A DNA stretch of 64,000 bases, from positions 1,364,001 to 1,428,000 of the forward strand of contig CAWFQA010000001.1 in NCBI GenBank assembly GCA_963817855.1, written 5' to 3'. Under the pieces are notes generated by a model. That model saw only the letters and a list, made by a program, of their open reading frames with translations, was not told the origin of the DNA and searched no databases. Position numbers and translations under genes: made by a program. The stretch is from JAKAAZ01 sp963817855 (GTDB lineage Bacteria; Acidobacteriota; Terriglobia; Terriglobales; Acidobacteriaceae). Position 1 is the stretch's first letter, and every line of letters begins with the position of its first letter. This document shows positions 8,887-17,864 of this stretch, one piece after another.

Positions 8887-10690
8887 ATGACATTCGACCT
8901 GAAAACGCTGAATGATGTTTTTTTTCGCGCCTGCAGCGCCGGCGACGAACGGGTGTTGCAGTGGCGGGATGCTGCCGGAAAGTGGCAGCCGATTACCGGG
9001 CGTGAACTGTATGCGCGAGTGGGTGCGTTCGCCGGTGCGCTGTCCGGCTGGGGCATTGCGAAAGGCGATCGCGTTGCACTGCTTGCGGAAAATCGCTGGG
9101 AATGGGCCGTCACTGACTTTGCTGTGATGGCGTTGGGTGCAGTCGATGTGCCGCTCTACCCCAGTTTGACCGCGCAGCAGGTCGCCGCGATCCTGGCAGA
9201 TTCGGGTGCGCGCATCGTCGTCGTATCAAGCGCGCAGCAGTATGAAAAAGTTGCCGCCCTTCGGCAGCTGACTCAAATTGAACGCATTGTCATCATGGAT
9301 CACGCTCCGGACGTGGCACAGGCCGTCTGGTTTGGCGAGTTCATGCCGGATGCGAAAGCGACTGCCGGAAAATCCGAGCGGGACAGTAATTTCGACCGGC
9401 GCGCCTACGACGTTCATCCGCAAGACCTGGCGACCATCATGTACACCTCGGGCACGACCGGGGAGGCAAAAGGCGTGATGCTGACCCATGGCAACATTGC
9501 CTCGAACCTGAACTTCTCCACAGCTGCATTCCAATGGGGGCGTCAAGATATCTGCATTTCGTATCTGCCGCTGTCACACATCACCGCGAGGCATGTCGAT
9601 TATGCGCTGCTCTGCCATGGCGCAACCATCGCCTATTGCTCACTCGTTTGATTTGCTGAAGCAGGCGATGGGAGAAGTTCGACCGACGATTTTTGTCGGA
9701 GTACCCCGCGTCTACGAAAAAGTTCGCCAGGAGGTGATGCGCCGCGCTCAGGGCTCGCGTGCGACCTCAACGATTCTGCATTGGTCATTGCGGCGCGGCG
9801 GAAAGAACCGAGCTGTGCTGCTCGCTGGAAAGACGCCGCGCAAGGCATCCTGGAAACTTGCGAATCGCCTAGTGTTCCGCAAAATTCAGCAGGGATTTGG
9901 AGGGCGTGTCGGCACGTTTGTGTCTGGAGGTGCCCCGCTGGGCCTCGAGACCGCAGGATGGTTTCTGGATGCCGGCATTCGCGTCCAGGAGGGCTATGGG
10001 CTCACCGAAACCTCTCCGGTGGTCGCGCTCAACACCGATTTGCCATGTCGTCTGGGAAGCGTGGGAAAGTCGCTGCCGAACGTCCAGGCCAAGCTGGCCG
10101 CAGATGGCGAGTTGTTGCTGCGTGGCCCATCCGTGTTTCAAGGCTATTGGAACAAGCCGGAGGCGACGGCCGAAAGCTTCGATGCGGACGGATGGTTTCT
10201 GACCGGGGACATCGCTCGTCTTGATGACGATGGGTTTCTCTACATCACCGACCGAAAAAAGGATTTGCTGAAGACTTCCGGCGGTAAGTTGATTGCGCCG
10301 CAGCCGATTGAAAATCAATTGAAGGCGGACGCATTGGTCGGCAACGCCGCGGTCGTTGGCGACAAGAGGAAATTTGCATCCGTCATTATTTCTCCCAATT
10401 TTTCTGTGCTCGAGGCCTGGGCGAAAGAGAAGGGAATTGCCGCCGAGAATCGCCAGCAATTGGTGGCACATCCGGAAGTTCTTGCGATCTATCAACGAGT
10501 CGTCGATCAGGTGAACGCCTCGCTGGCCAGCTTCGAAACCCTGAAGCGCATCCATCTCGTGGCCGACGAGTGGACAATCGATTCCGGCGAGATGACCCCC
10601 AGCATGAAGCTCAAGCGCGCAGTCGTGGCGCGGCGGTATGCGGAGGAGATTGATCGCTACTACCAGGAAGACGTTTCGTTACGCCGGTAG
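8887..10690 (+). pseudogene. Long-chain acyl-CoA synthetase (AMP-forming), split by a frameshift
   Basis: Activates fatty acids to acyl-CoA by an adenylate intermediate. The first frame (8887-9651) holds the N-terminal domain and the AMP-binding P-loop MYTSGTTGEAKGV; it stops just after the conserved SYLPLSHITARHVDY region. The second frame continues at SFDLLKQAMGEVRPTIFVGVP and carries GYGLTET, TGDIARLDDDGFLYITDRKKD and the catalytic lysine region near the C-terminus. Dropping one base near 9643 joins them into about 600 residues, the normal FadD15/FAA-like length. The gene has AGAAGG six bases before ATG 8887. No fatty-acid neighbours are visible, so chain length is unknown. Confidence 0.85.
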
Positions 10691-10807
10691 CGACAAAGCT
10701 GGCGCTGCCAGGTGCGCTGCCGCAGGTTCCTGGCTGCCATCTCCGACGTACAATCTAGACATACAAAACAAATTACCCATTGAAATCGTGTTCAAGGAGA
10801 AAGCATC

Positions 10808-11851
10808 ATGCGGGTTGGAATTCTGACGGGTGGCGGGGACTGTCCCGGCCTGAACGCTGTGATTCGCGCAGCCGTGCGCAAAGGCATTTTTCACTACGGC
10901 GACGAGTTTATCGGCTTTTTGGAAGGCTGGCGGGGTGTTTTGGAGGACAAGTCGGTGCCCTTGACCATCGAAAGCGTCTCCGGAATTCTGCAATTGGGAG
11001 GAACCATCCTTCGAACCTCTCGTACGAACGTCCGGAAAAAGCCGGGCGGTGTAGAGCAATGTATCGCCACCATTCAGCGCAACAAGCTGGATGCGCTGAT
11101 CACAATCGGCGGAGACGATACCCAGGGCGTGGCCAATGCGCTGATTGAGAAGGGTGTTCCCTGCGTCGGCGTGCCCAAGACCATCGATAACGACCTGAGC
11201 GGCACAGACGTCTGCTTTGGCTTCGATACCGCAGTGAGTATTGCCACTGAGGCGGTGGATCGGCTCCACTCCACCGCTGAAGCCCACAGCCGCGTCATTG
11301 TTTGCGAAGTGATGGGACGCGATGCCGGCTGGATCGCTCTTTATAGCGGCATCGCCGGCGGGGCAGACGCCATTTTGGTGCCGGAGAAGCCGATCGATCT
11401 GGATGCGGTGATCGCGGTGATCAAAGAGCGTCGGGCTCGCGGAAAGTACTTCAGCATTGTTGTGGTTGCGGAGGGGGCCAAGATGCCGACGACCGGCGAC
11501 GTGGCCACTCACGGCGACACCGTCGACGAATTCGGCCACGCTCGCTTGCTCGGAATCGGTCAATTCGTGGCGGACGAGATTGAGAAGCGCACTGGGTTCG
11601 AGACCCGCGCCGTCAACCTGGGCCACACGCAGCGCGGTGGAACTCCGACGGCGTTTGACCGCATGCTTGCCACCCGTTACGGTGCGGCCGCCATCGACTT
11701 GGTGCACAAGGGGAAATTTGGTCGTCTGGTCGTGCTGCGCGGTACCCAGATCACGGATATTCCGCTGGCCGATGCCATCGCGAAAAATCGTACGGTCAGC
11801 GATGACCTGCTGGCGCTGGCGACGGACTTGCAGGCGGTCATCAAGAAGTAG
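10808..11851 (+). CDS. 6-phosphofructokinase, probably pyrophosphate-dependent
   Basis: Phosphorylates fructose 6-phosphate in glycolysis. 347 residues with the N-terminal glycine loop GILTGGGDCPG and the catalytic TIDND. Two positions that separate donor types are readable: Asp104 in GGDDT (Gly in ATP enzymes) and Lys124 in PKTIDND (Gly in ATP enzymes). The Asp/Lys pair is the known signature of pyrophosphate-using PFKs, so a reversible PPi enzyme is the best guess; ATP use by a group III enzyme cannot be excluded. The start has AAGGAG nine bases upstream, and a strong terminator follows the stop by about 30 bases, so it is probably monocistronic. Confidence 0.92.
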   Translation: MRVGILTGGGDCPGLNAVIRAAVRKGIFHYGDEFIGFLEGWRGVLEDKSVPLTIESVSGILQLGGTILRTSRTNVRKKPGGVEQCIATIQRNKLDALITIGGDDTQGVANALIEKGVPCVGVPKTIDNDLSGTDVCFGFDTAVSIATEAVDRLHSTAEAHSRVIVCEVMGRDAGWIALYSGIAGGADAILVPEKPIDLDAVIAVIKERRARGKYFSIVVVAEGAKMPTTGDVATHGDTVDEFGHARLLGIGQFVADEIEKRTGFETRAVNLGHTQRGGTPTAFDRMLATRYGAAAIDLVHKGKFGRLVVLRGTQITDIPLADAIAKNRTVSDDLLALATDLQAVIKK

Positions 11852-11879
11852 TTCAAGCTCAGGGGTTTTACGAGGAGTG

Positions 11880-11915
11880 AGACGGCCAGCCTGCAATGGG
11901 TTGGTCGTCTTTTTG
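11880..11915 (+). terminator. Rho-independent terminator after phosphofructokinase
   Basis: A 12-base-pair stem (AGACGGCCAGCC with GGTTGGTCGTCT, two G-U pairs on the RNA) with a 7-base loop is followed by TTTTTG. It lies 29 bases after the stop codon. The remaining ~270 bases up to the HTH gene show no further gene. Confidence 0.85.
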
Positions 11916-12184
11916 TTTCCACCCGGTTATTGGGGCACGCGGAACGGGGGCCTGCTGAAGGCAGGGAATCAACGCCGCCACAACCCAATCCACAGCGGGG
12001 GATCCGGAAGTTGCCCCATCCTGTTGTGCTTTCTTACCGGCCAGCGGAAGGATAGAGCAATTCACGGGTATTCCACCGGCAAAGACCCTAAGAAAATGGG
12101 TTGAATTCCTGAAGAAAACGGCCTATAACCAAAGTCCCCACGCCGGCTCTGCGGCCGGCGAGTGATAAGAATTTTGGAGGGGAT

Positions 12185-12547
12185 ATGGCAGGTTCAGCGC
12201 GCAAGAAAATCTCACCTCCCGGCTCTGCGGCAGTGCCAGGAAACGTATCCCGCGCCAAGGAGCACCGGGCAGCACTGGCGCTTTCGCGTGCCACTCCGCC
12301 TGCGTGGGAGGCGCGCGAGGTGATGGATATCCGCCAGGCCGCGGACTACCTGGGGATCAGCTCCGACAGCCTCTACAAGTACGCCTCGGAAGCGCTGATT
12401 CCGGCATTCAAGCTGGGCAATCGCTGGCGCTTCAAGCGGTCTTTGCTGGACCACTGGATGGAACTTCAGAGTTCTCACGGATTGGAAGCCGCGCCGGGAA
12501 AAAGCGTGAAACCCAGGCAGAAAAAGCCTGTCGGTCGCGTCAATTAA
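12185..12547 (+). CDS. Helix-turn-helix (excisionase/MerR-like) DNA-binding protein
   Basis: 120 residues. After a basic, low-complexity N-terminus of about 45 residues there is an HTH_17-type domain: DIRQAADYLGISSDSLYKYASEALIPAFKLG then a wing-like stretch NRWRFKRSLLDHW. This is the compact winged helix shared by excisionases and small MerR-like regulators. The C-terminal tail is basic (KPRQKKPVGR). The ATG has GGAGGGGAT directly upstream. No integrase or phage gene is nearby, so a chromosomal regulator or plasmid/phage relic are both possible; targets are unknown. Confidence 0.8.
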   Translation: MAGSARKKISPPGSAAVPGNVSRAKEHRAALALSRATPPAWEAREVMDIRQAADYLGISSDSLYKYASEALIPAFKLGNRWRFKRSLLDHWMELQSSHGLEAAPGKSVKPRQKKPVGRVN

Positions 12548-12862
12548 TCGACGTCGCGCGTCCGGTTCGATCCATTTCAACAAGCAAACAGGGCCGTCAT
12601 CTCCAAAACGGCCAAGCCCCGCGTCTTCACTGCAGTTCCGTCCCCATTTATCCACGCTTCCACAGGCAAACCCTTAATCTGCACCGTTTCTGCGCCTTGC
12701 TCCGAGCAACACGGAATCCTACACTGAACCGTCCGGTGAATCCTTAGGCCCGCCGACTTGAACCTTGACTGGAATCGTGCTCGTAAGCGCGAAACTTGGG
12801 GGGCCTCAAGTCCCGATCTTGCAATGAATTGCGAAGGTAACACAATTAGTAGCGGTATTGGC

Positions 12863-12891
12863 TTGACAGACGCTACTGACAGCGGTACTTT
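12863..12891 (+). promoter_or_regulatory. Putative promoter of the ribonucleotide reductase gene
   Basis: Inside the 599-base gap before nrdJ, TTGACA (12863-12868) and TACTTT (12886-12891) are separated by 17 bases, giving a leader of about 250 bases. The leader contains GGAGG, an ATG at 12918 that opens a three-codon frame, and an overlapping ATG at 12926 that opens a 38-codon frame. No cobalamin riboswitch could be recognised there. Confidence 0.55.
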
Positions 12892-13146
12892 CCCTCTACG
12901 GGCTTTTGGAGGAATCAATGGCTGCATGAAGCCACTGAACCTCAAATGGCCAGTACAGGAACTTCGAATTGATCGACTATGCAGAGAGATGTCTTTCCGG
13001 AATGCACGGCGCAAGAGTCAGGAATTATCCCGTAACACTTGAAACGCGGAGCCAGTAAGCAGGCTTGAGACAGAAAAACGCAGGTTCGGCATCCTATTCC
13101 GGAGGGGCCGAAACCAGCTCAGAATCTAGAACCAGGAGATGCCAAC

Positions 13147-16100
13147 ATGGCCGAAACAACCAAGACGCAAACGCCCGTTGCAGCCAGCAAGGCTGTTGAA
13201 ACCGCCCCGACTTCCAGAAGTGGATCCAGTTCAACTGGAACCGGGACTGGCCTGCAATGCAAGCGTTTTTTCAGTCGTCCGGATGTTTCGCCTTACGACG
13301 AAATTCAGTGGGAATTCCGCACCGCCTCCATCGTGGACTCGAAAGGCAACAGCATTTTCGAGCAGAAAGATGTGGAGGTTCCCGCAGACTGGTCGATGAC
13401 CGCAACCAATATTGTTGCCAGCAAGTATCTTCATGGCCAGATCGGCACTCCGCAACGCGAAACTGGCGTACGTCAGCTGATCTCTCGTGTTGCAGAGACA
13501 ATTCGCGACTGGGGGATTGCCGGCGGCTATTTCCGCACGCCCGAGGACGCCGTCATTTTCCATGATGAGTTGGCGCACATGCTGCTGCATCAGAAGGTCG
13601 CGTTCAATTCGCCGGTATGGTTCAACGTGGGTTGCGATCGGCTGGAACCGGATTCCCAGGCGCAGAACTGGCACTGGAATCCGCATACCTGCGCGGTTGA
13701 GTTTTCCGCCACAGGCTATCGCAATCCGCAGTGCTCGGCCTGCTTCATCAATTCCGTGAAGGATTCGCTGGACTCCATTCTGACGCTGGCCAAAACCGAA
13801 GGCATGTTGTTCAAGTGGGGCTCGGGCACGGGTACTAACCTGTCCACTATTCGCGGATCCACGGAAAACCTGTCCGGCGGCGGCGTGGCCAGTGGTCCGT
13901 TGAGCTTTATGCGCGGATTTGACGCCTTTGCGGGCGTGATCAAGTCCGGCGGCAAGACTCGCCGCGCGGCCAAGATGGTTATCCTGAACATAGATCATCC
14001 GGACATCGTCGACTTTATCGAGTGCAAGTCAAAGGAAGAAGCCAAGGCCTGGACGCTGATGCGCGCCGGCTACGACGGATCGGGCCCAGATTCGGAAGCC
14101 TTCACGTCGATCTTCTTCCAGAACGCCAACAATTCGGTGCGCGTCAATGATGAATTTATGCGCGCTGTTATTAATGATGACGAATTCTTGACACGTTCGG
14201 TCAAGGACGGCGCACCGTTCAACAGACATAAGGCTCGCGACCTGATGCATAAGATCGCCGAGAATACCTGGCACTGCGGCGATCCCGGCATGCAGTACGA
14301 CACCACGATTAACAAGTGGCATACGTCGAAAAACACAGCCCGGATCAATGCGTCCAATCCCTGCTCCGAGTACATGTTTCTGGATGATTCGGCATGTAAC
14401 CTTGCCAGTTTCAATTTGATGAAATTTGTAACTCCTGCAGGAACATTTGACGTGACTGCCTATCGCCACGCTGTCGATGTTCTGATTACGGCGATGGATA
14501 TTCTGGTGGATAACTCCGGTTACCCGACAGAAGCGATTGGGCGTAATTCCCACGACTATCGCCCGCTGGGACTGGGATACGCCAACCTGGGCGCGCTGTT
14601 GATGGCCTTCGGCTTGCCCTACGATTCGGATGCGGGTCGCGACTTCGCCGCCTGTCTTACCGCCATCATGTGCGGCCAGGCTTATCTGCAATCGTCCCGG
14701 GTAGCGGAGCAATGCGCGTCTCTTCCAGCCGCCACTCCTTTGACTCAGTCGATCGAGCGCCAGGGAGGTGCTTGCCCAGGATTCTACGTGAATCGCGAGC
14801 CGTTTCTGGACGTCATCCGCATGCATCGCGCGGAAGTGAATAAGATTGGCCGATCCCAAAAAAGTTCGGAGCCCTTCAGCGTTCCGCAACTGGATGAGTT
14901 GATTGAAGCCAGCCGCGATTGCTGGGACAAGGCGCTGGCGCATGGCGAAAAATTCGGCTATCGCAACTCGCAGGTTACTGTTCTGGCGCCGACTGGAACC
15001 ATCGGCTTCATGATGGATTGCGACACAACGGGAGTGGAGCCGGATCTGGCGCTGGTCAAGTACAAGAAGCTGGTTGGCGGCGGCATGATCAAAATCGTGA
15101 ACAACACCGTTCCCGCGGCGCTATTCAAACTGGGATATGGCAACGAAGATGTCGATGCCATTGTCAGCTATATTGATGCGACCGGAACCATTGAAGGCGC
15201 GCCAGGACTGAAGCCGGAGCATCTGCCGGTCTTCGATTGCAGCTTCAAGGCCTCGAAAGGTACGCGCAGCATTCACTACATGGGTCATGTCCGCATGATG
15301 GCGGCGACGCAGCCGTTTATTTCCGGCGCCATTTCGAAAACGGTAAACCTGCCCAACAATGCCAGCGTGGAAGACATTGCGGAGGCCTACATTGAGTCCT
15401 GGCGCAAAGGTCTGAAGGCAGTTGCGGTGTATCGCGATGGCTCGAAGGGCACGCAGCCGTTGAATGTGACCGACTCGATCGCCAGTGGAGGTAATTCTGC
15501 GCTGGATGCTGTTGCGGAGAAATTGCTGCAATCCATTGCCACCGTGCCAATGGATAATGCCGCTGTCGAGCCTCTCATCGCCCAGCTCGCTGCCCATTCG
15601 ACGGAGAGGGTGCAATTGCCTGCGTCCAGCCTGGAAACGTTGGCTCGCGCCACCATGCAGAATATTTCCGGTGTCGTGTTGACCCAGCAGGACCCGAACG
15701 CGCCACCGCGCACGGTTCGCCATCGTCTGCCGGAAGAACGGCCGTCGTTGACCCACAAATTCTCCATCGCTGGACACGAAGGCTACATTACTGTAGGCCT
15801 TTACCCGAATGGCCAGCCAGGAGAAATTTTTATCAAGATGGCGAAGGAAGGCTCGACTGTCAGCGGACTGATGGACGCGTTCGCCACGGCGATTTCACTG
15901 TCGCTGCAACATGGCGTGCCGCTCAAGGTGCTCTGCGAGAAGTTTTCGCACCTGCGTTTTGAACCGTCAGGCTGGACCGGCAATGAGGAAATCGGTTTTG
16001 CCAAATCCATCATGGATTACATTTTCCGCTGGTTGCAGTTGCGCTTCCTGTCTGGAACGCAGTTGCCGCTGTTCGCCGGCCTGGCGGCACAGGCGGCTGC

Positions 16101-16389
16101 TGCGGAAATCGAAAAGGCCTATGTTCCAGAGCCGCATCAGCCTGCTGGCGGAATGGGAGCAACGACGGCACCCCAAGGCGGAATTCTGCCGGCGATGCAT
16201 GCCAGCCACGGCCAACCGCAAACCAGTCTGCACATGGAAGATCGCGGCCTGGTCCATGCCGCCGATGCCATGCGGGGATTTGTCGATATGGGGGATGCGC
16301 CCACGTGCCACACCTGCGGAGCCATCATGGTTCGTAACGGTAGCTGTTACAAATGCGTCGAATGCGGCAGCACCAGCGGCTGCTCCTAG
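13147..16389 (+). CDS. nrdJ: Adenosylcobalamin-dependent ribonucleotide reductase (class II)
   Basis: Reduces ribonucleoside to deoxyribonucleoside substrates using B12-derived radicals, with no oxygen need. 1080 residues. After a ~35-residue Ser/Thr/Gly-rich start, the catalytic barrel shows NPQCSACFINSV (first redox Cys), GSGTGTNLS, the radical finger loop around ASNPCSEYMFLDDSACNLAS with Asn-Cys-Glu, and the phosphate-binding APTGTIGFMMDCDTTGVEPD. The C-terminus ends in a zinc-ribbon-like CHTCG...CYKCVECG stretch typical of long NrdJ proteins, containing the Cys pair that re-reduces the active site. A ribosome-binding AGGAG lies eight bases before the ATG. Activity would need cobalamin, whose genes are not in the window. 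Confidence 0.96.
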   Translation: MAETTKTQTPVAASKAVETAPTSRSGSSSTGTGTGLQCKRFFSRPDVSPYDEIQWEFRTASIVDSKGNSIFEQKDVEVPADWSMTATNIVASKYLHGQIGTPQRETGVRQLISRVAETIRDWGIAGGYFRTPEDAVIFHDELAHMLLHQKVAFNSPVWFNVGCDRLEPDSQAQNWHWNPHTCAVEFSATGYRNPQCSACFINSVKDSLDSILTLAKTEGMLFKWGSGTGTNLSTIRGSTENLSGGGVASGPLSFMRGFDAFAGVIKSGGKTRRAAKMVILNIDHPDIVDFIECKSKEEAKAWTLMRAGYDGSGPDSEAFTSIFFQNANNSVRVNDEFMRAVINDDEFLTRSVKDGAPFNRHKARDLMHKIAENTWHCGDPGMQYDTTINKWHTSKNTARINASNPCSEYMFLDDSACNLASFNLMKFVTPAGTFDVTAYRHAVDVLITAMDILVDNSGYPTEAIGRNSHDYRPLGLGYANLGALLMAFGLPYDSDAGRDFAACLTAIMCGQAYLQSSRVAEQCASLPAATPLTQSIERQGGACPGFYVNREPFLDVIRMHRAEVNKIGRSQKSSEPFSVPQLDELIEASRDCWDKALAHGEKFGYRNSQVTVLAPTGTIGFMMDCDTTGVEPDLALVKYKKLVGGGMIKIVNNTVPAALFKLGYGNEDVDAIVSYIDATGTIEGAPGLKPEHLPVFDCSFKASKGTRSIHYMGHVRMMAATQPFISGAISKTVNLPNNASVEDIAEAYIESWRKGLKAVAVYRDGSKGTQPLNVTDSIASGGNSALDAVAEKLLQSIATVPMDNAAVEPLIAQLAAHSTERVQLPASSLETLARATMQNISGVVLTQQDPNAPPRTVRHRLPEERPSLTHKFSIAGHEGYITVGLYPNGQPGEIFIKMAKEGSTVSGLMDAFATAISLSLQHGVPLKVLCEKFSHLRFEPSGWTGNEEIGFAKSIMDYIFRWLQLRFLSGTQLPLFAGLAAQAAAAEIEKAYVPEPHQPAGGMGATTAPQGGILPAMHASHGQPQTSLHMEDRGLVHAADAMRGFVDMGDAPTCHTCGAIMVRNGSCYKCVECGSTSGCS

Positions 16390-16421
16390 TCCGCTGGCGG
16401 CCGCATCCGAAGCTAGTCTAG

Positions 16422-16595
16422 ACAGTGACGTTCCACCTGACGAGGCGTGATCTCAGTTTGGTCACCGCGGAGGGAAACCGCATTGTTCCGCAAGGCGATT
16501 ACGCAATCTCGATCGGTGGTAGCCAGCCTGACACTGGCACTCCAGTTGTGACCGGTCATTTCCATGTCAACGGGCAGATGATGCTGGCGCCGTAA
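16422..16595 (+). pseudogene. Remnant of a GH3 beta-glucosidase C-terminus (FnIII-like domain)
   Basis: A 57-codon frame with no proper start follows an in-frame TAG and reads VTFHLTRRDLSLVTAEGNRI, then a GDYAISIGGSQPDTGTPVV stretch, ending FHVNGQMMLAP before TAA. This matches the end of the fibronectin-III-like domain that closes GH3 beta-glucosidases and beta-xylosidases. The catalytic domains are absent: the sequence directly upstream is the end of the ribonucleotide reductase gene. It is therefore a 3' scar left by deletion or rearrangement, next to functional glucanase and chitinase genes on the other strand. Recognition is by pattern memory, not a search. Confidence 0.7.
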
Positions 16596-16628
16596 CGGAG
16601 ACTTTATCGCTGCCCAGCTTTCTCCCGG

Positions 16629-17750
16629 CTAATTTGTGTAGACGCGCACATAGTCCACTAGCATCTGCGAGGGGAAAGGAGTACTCGCATTTGGGGCGCC
16701 TGGATAGTCCCCACCAATCGCCAGGTTTAACAGGATGAAGTTGCTTTGACCGCCGTCAAACGGCCACACCGCAGCCTTCAACCCGGAAATGCTTGACGTG
16801 GTGTAGGTGACGTAAGGCCGGTTCGGATCGTCCACATAATAACTCACTCTGTCTTTTGTCCAGATCATGCCATAGGTGTGCCAATGCGCCGCCGTCTGTC
16901 CGCTCGGGAATTTGTATGTGGTGCCCAATGCATCGCCCGTGAAGCCGGTTCCGTGAATCGATCCCCGGTTCCAATCTGGAGTGGTTACGGCATTGGTGCG
17001 TTCCAGCACATCCTGCTCACCGCAAGCCGGCCATGGATCGGTGACAATATCACTCCCCATCAACCAAACTGCGGCCCAGAAGCCCTGCGCCTCCGGAACT
17101 CGCGCTCGTACTTCAAATCGGCCGTATTGGAAGCTGAACAAACCCTGCGTCTTCATCCGCGCCGAAGTGTAGACGCCAATTGAAGGCTGCTGCGCCACAA
17201 TGTGCAGATACCCATCTGCTCCTACATAGGCATTTGGATGGGCAGTACTGCAGGGAGAAGCAGCGGATCCCCATGCGCAGTAGTTCTCCAGTTCCTGGTT
17301 GCCGAAGCCGCTATTGCCTGTGTCGTAAGTCCAAACCGATGGATTCGGTTGCGTATTGGCGCCGGTCGAATTAGTGAACTCGTCCGACCAGACGAGGGTT
17401 CCCGATGGAATGTTGAGCGTAAAATTCCGGCGGGCAACGCTGCTCGTGCTATGACCAGACGCCGTGGCGATCGCATTGACATTGAGATTTGCGGCCACTA
17501 GGAACGGAGCTTGATACATTTGCGAGGAAGGAGTCGGCATTGAACCGTCCACCGTGTAGTACATGGTTGCACCGGAGGTAGCCGATACCAGACTGACGAT
17601 CACAGCGCCGTTTCGTGCGGTCGTGGCCGTGATCGCGGGCGCGGAGACCTGCGCAGCGGAGGTTGAGAGTGAATTTCCTCCTTGGCATCCAACAAATAGT
17701 ACGACGATTAGACAGAACCATCGCCAAAACGAATTGAATAGGCTCGACAT
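16629..17750 (-). CDS. GH16 endo-beta-glucanase lipoprotein
   Basis: Secreted endoglucanase of the laminarinase/beta-1,3(4)-glucanase type. 373 residues from ATG 17750, preceded by GGAAGA; the longer open frame to 17834 has no signal. A hydrophobic leader ends in the lipobox LFVGC (Cys22), so it is probably anchored to a membrane. Residues ~35-112 resemble a chitobiase C-terminal/Ig-like module (MYYTVDGSMPTPSSQMY). The GH16 domain spans ~116-372, with the catalytic E-x-D-x-x-E as E245, D247, E250 in ACGEQDVLER. The end has the usual VDYVRVY strand. It follows the GH18 gene by 114 bases and may be cotranscribed with it. Confidence 0.9.
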   Translation of the reverse strand: MSSLFNSFWRWFCLIVVLFVGCQGGNSLSTSAAQVSAPAITATTARNGAVIVSLVSATSGATMYYTVDGSMPTPSSQMYQAPFLVAANLNVNAIATASGHSTSSVARRNFTLNIPSGTLVWSDEFTNSTGANTQPNPSVWTYDTGNSGFGNQELENYCAWGSAASPCSTAHPNAYVGADGYLHIVAQQPSIGVYTSARMKTQGLFSFQYGRFEVRARVPEAQGFWAAVWLMGSDIVTDPWPACGEQDVLERTNAVTTPDWNRGSIHGTGFTGDALGTTYKFPSGQTAAHWHTYGMIWTKDRVSYYVDDPNRPYVTYTTSSISGLKAAVWPFDGGQSNFILLNLAIGGDYPGAPNASTPFPSQMLVDYVRVYTN

Positions 17751-17864
17751 CTGATTCTTCCGTCTGTTCTGCCGGTCGGCGTTAATGCCAGTCCTACAGC
17801 CGGTCGAATGCATCGAGCCGGCCGGTAATCTCATGATCGCAATCCTCGGTTTTGAAGGCTGTGT

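Noticed and set aside
10679..11896. 405-residue frame opposite phosphofructokinase
   Set aside because: It covers the highly conserved enzyme on the other strand and has no homology-like motif; its length is due to high-GC codon structure.
13000..13146. Possible cobalamin riboswitch before nrdJ
   Set aside because: A short GAGCCAGTAAGCAGGC stretch recalled the B12 box, but the core elements were not found.
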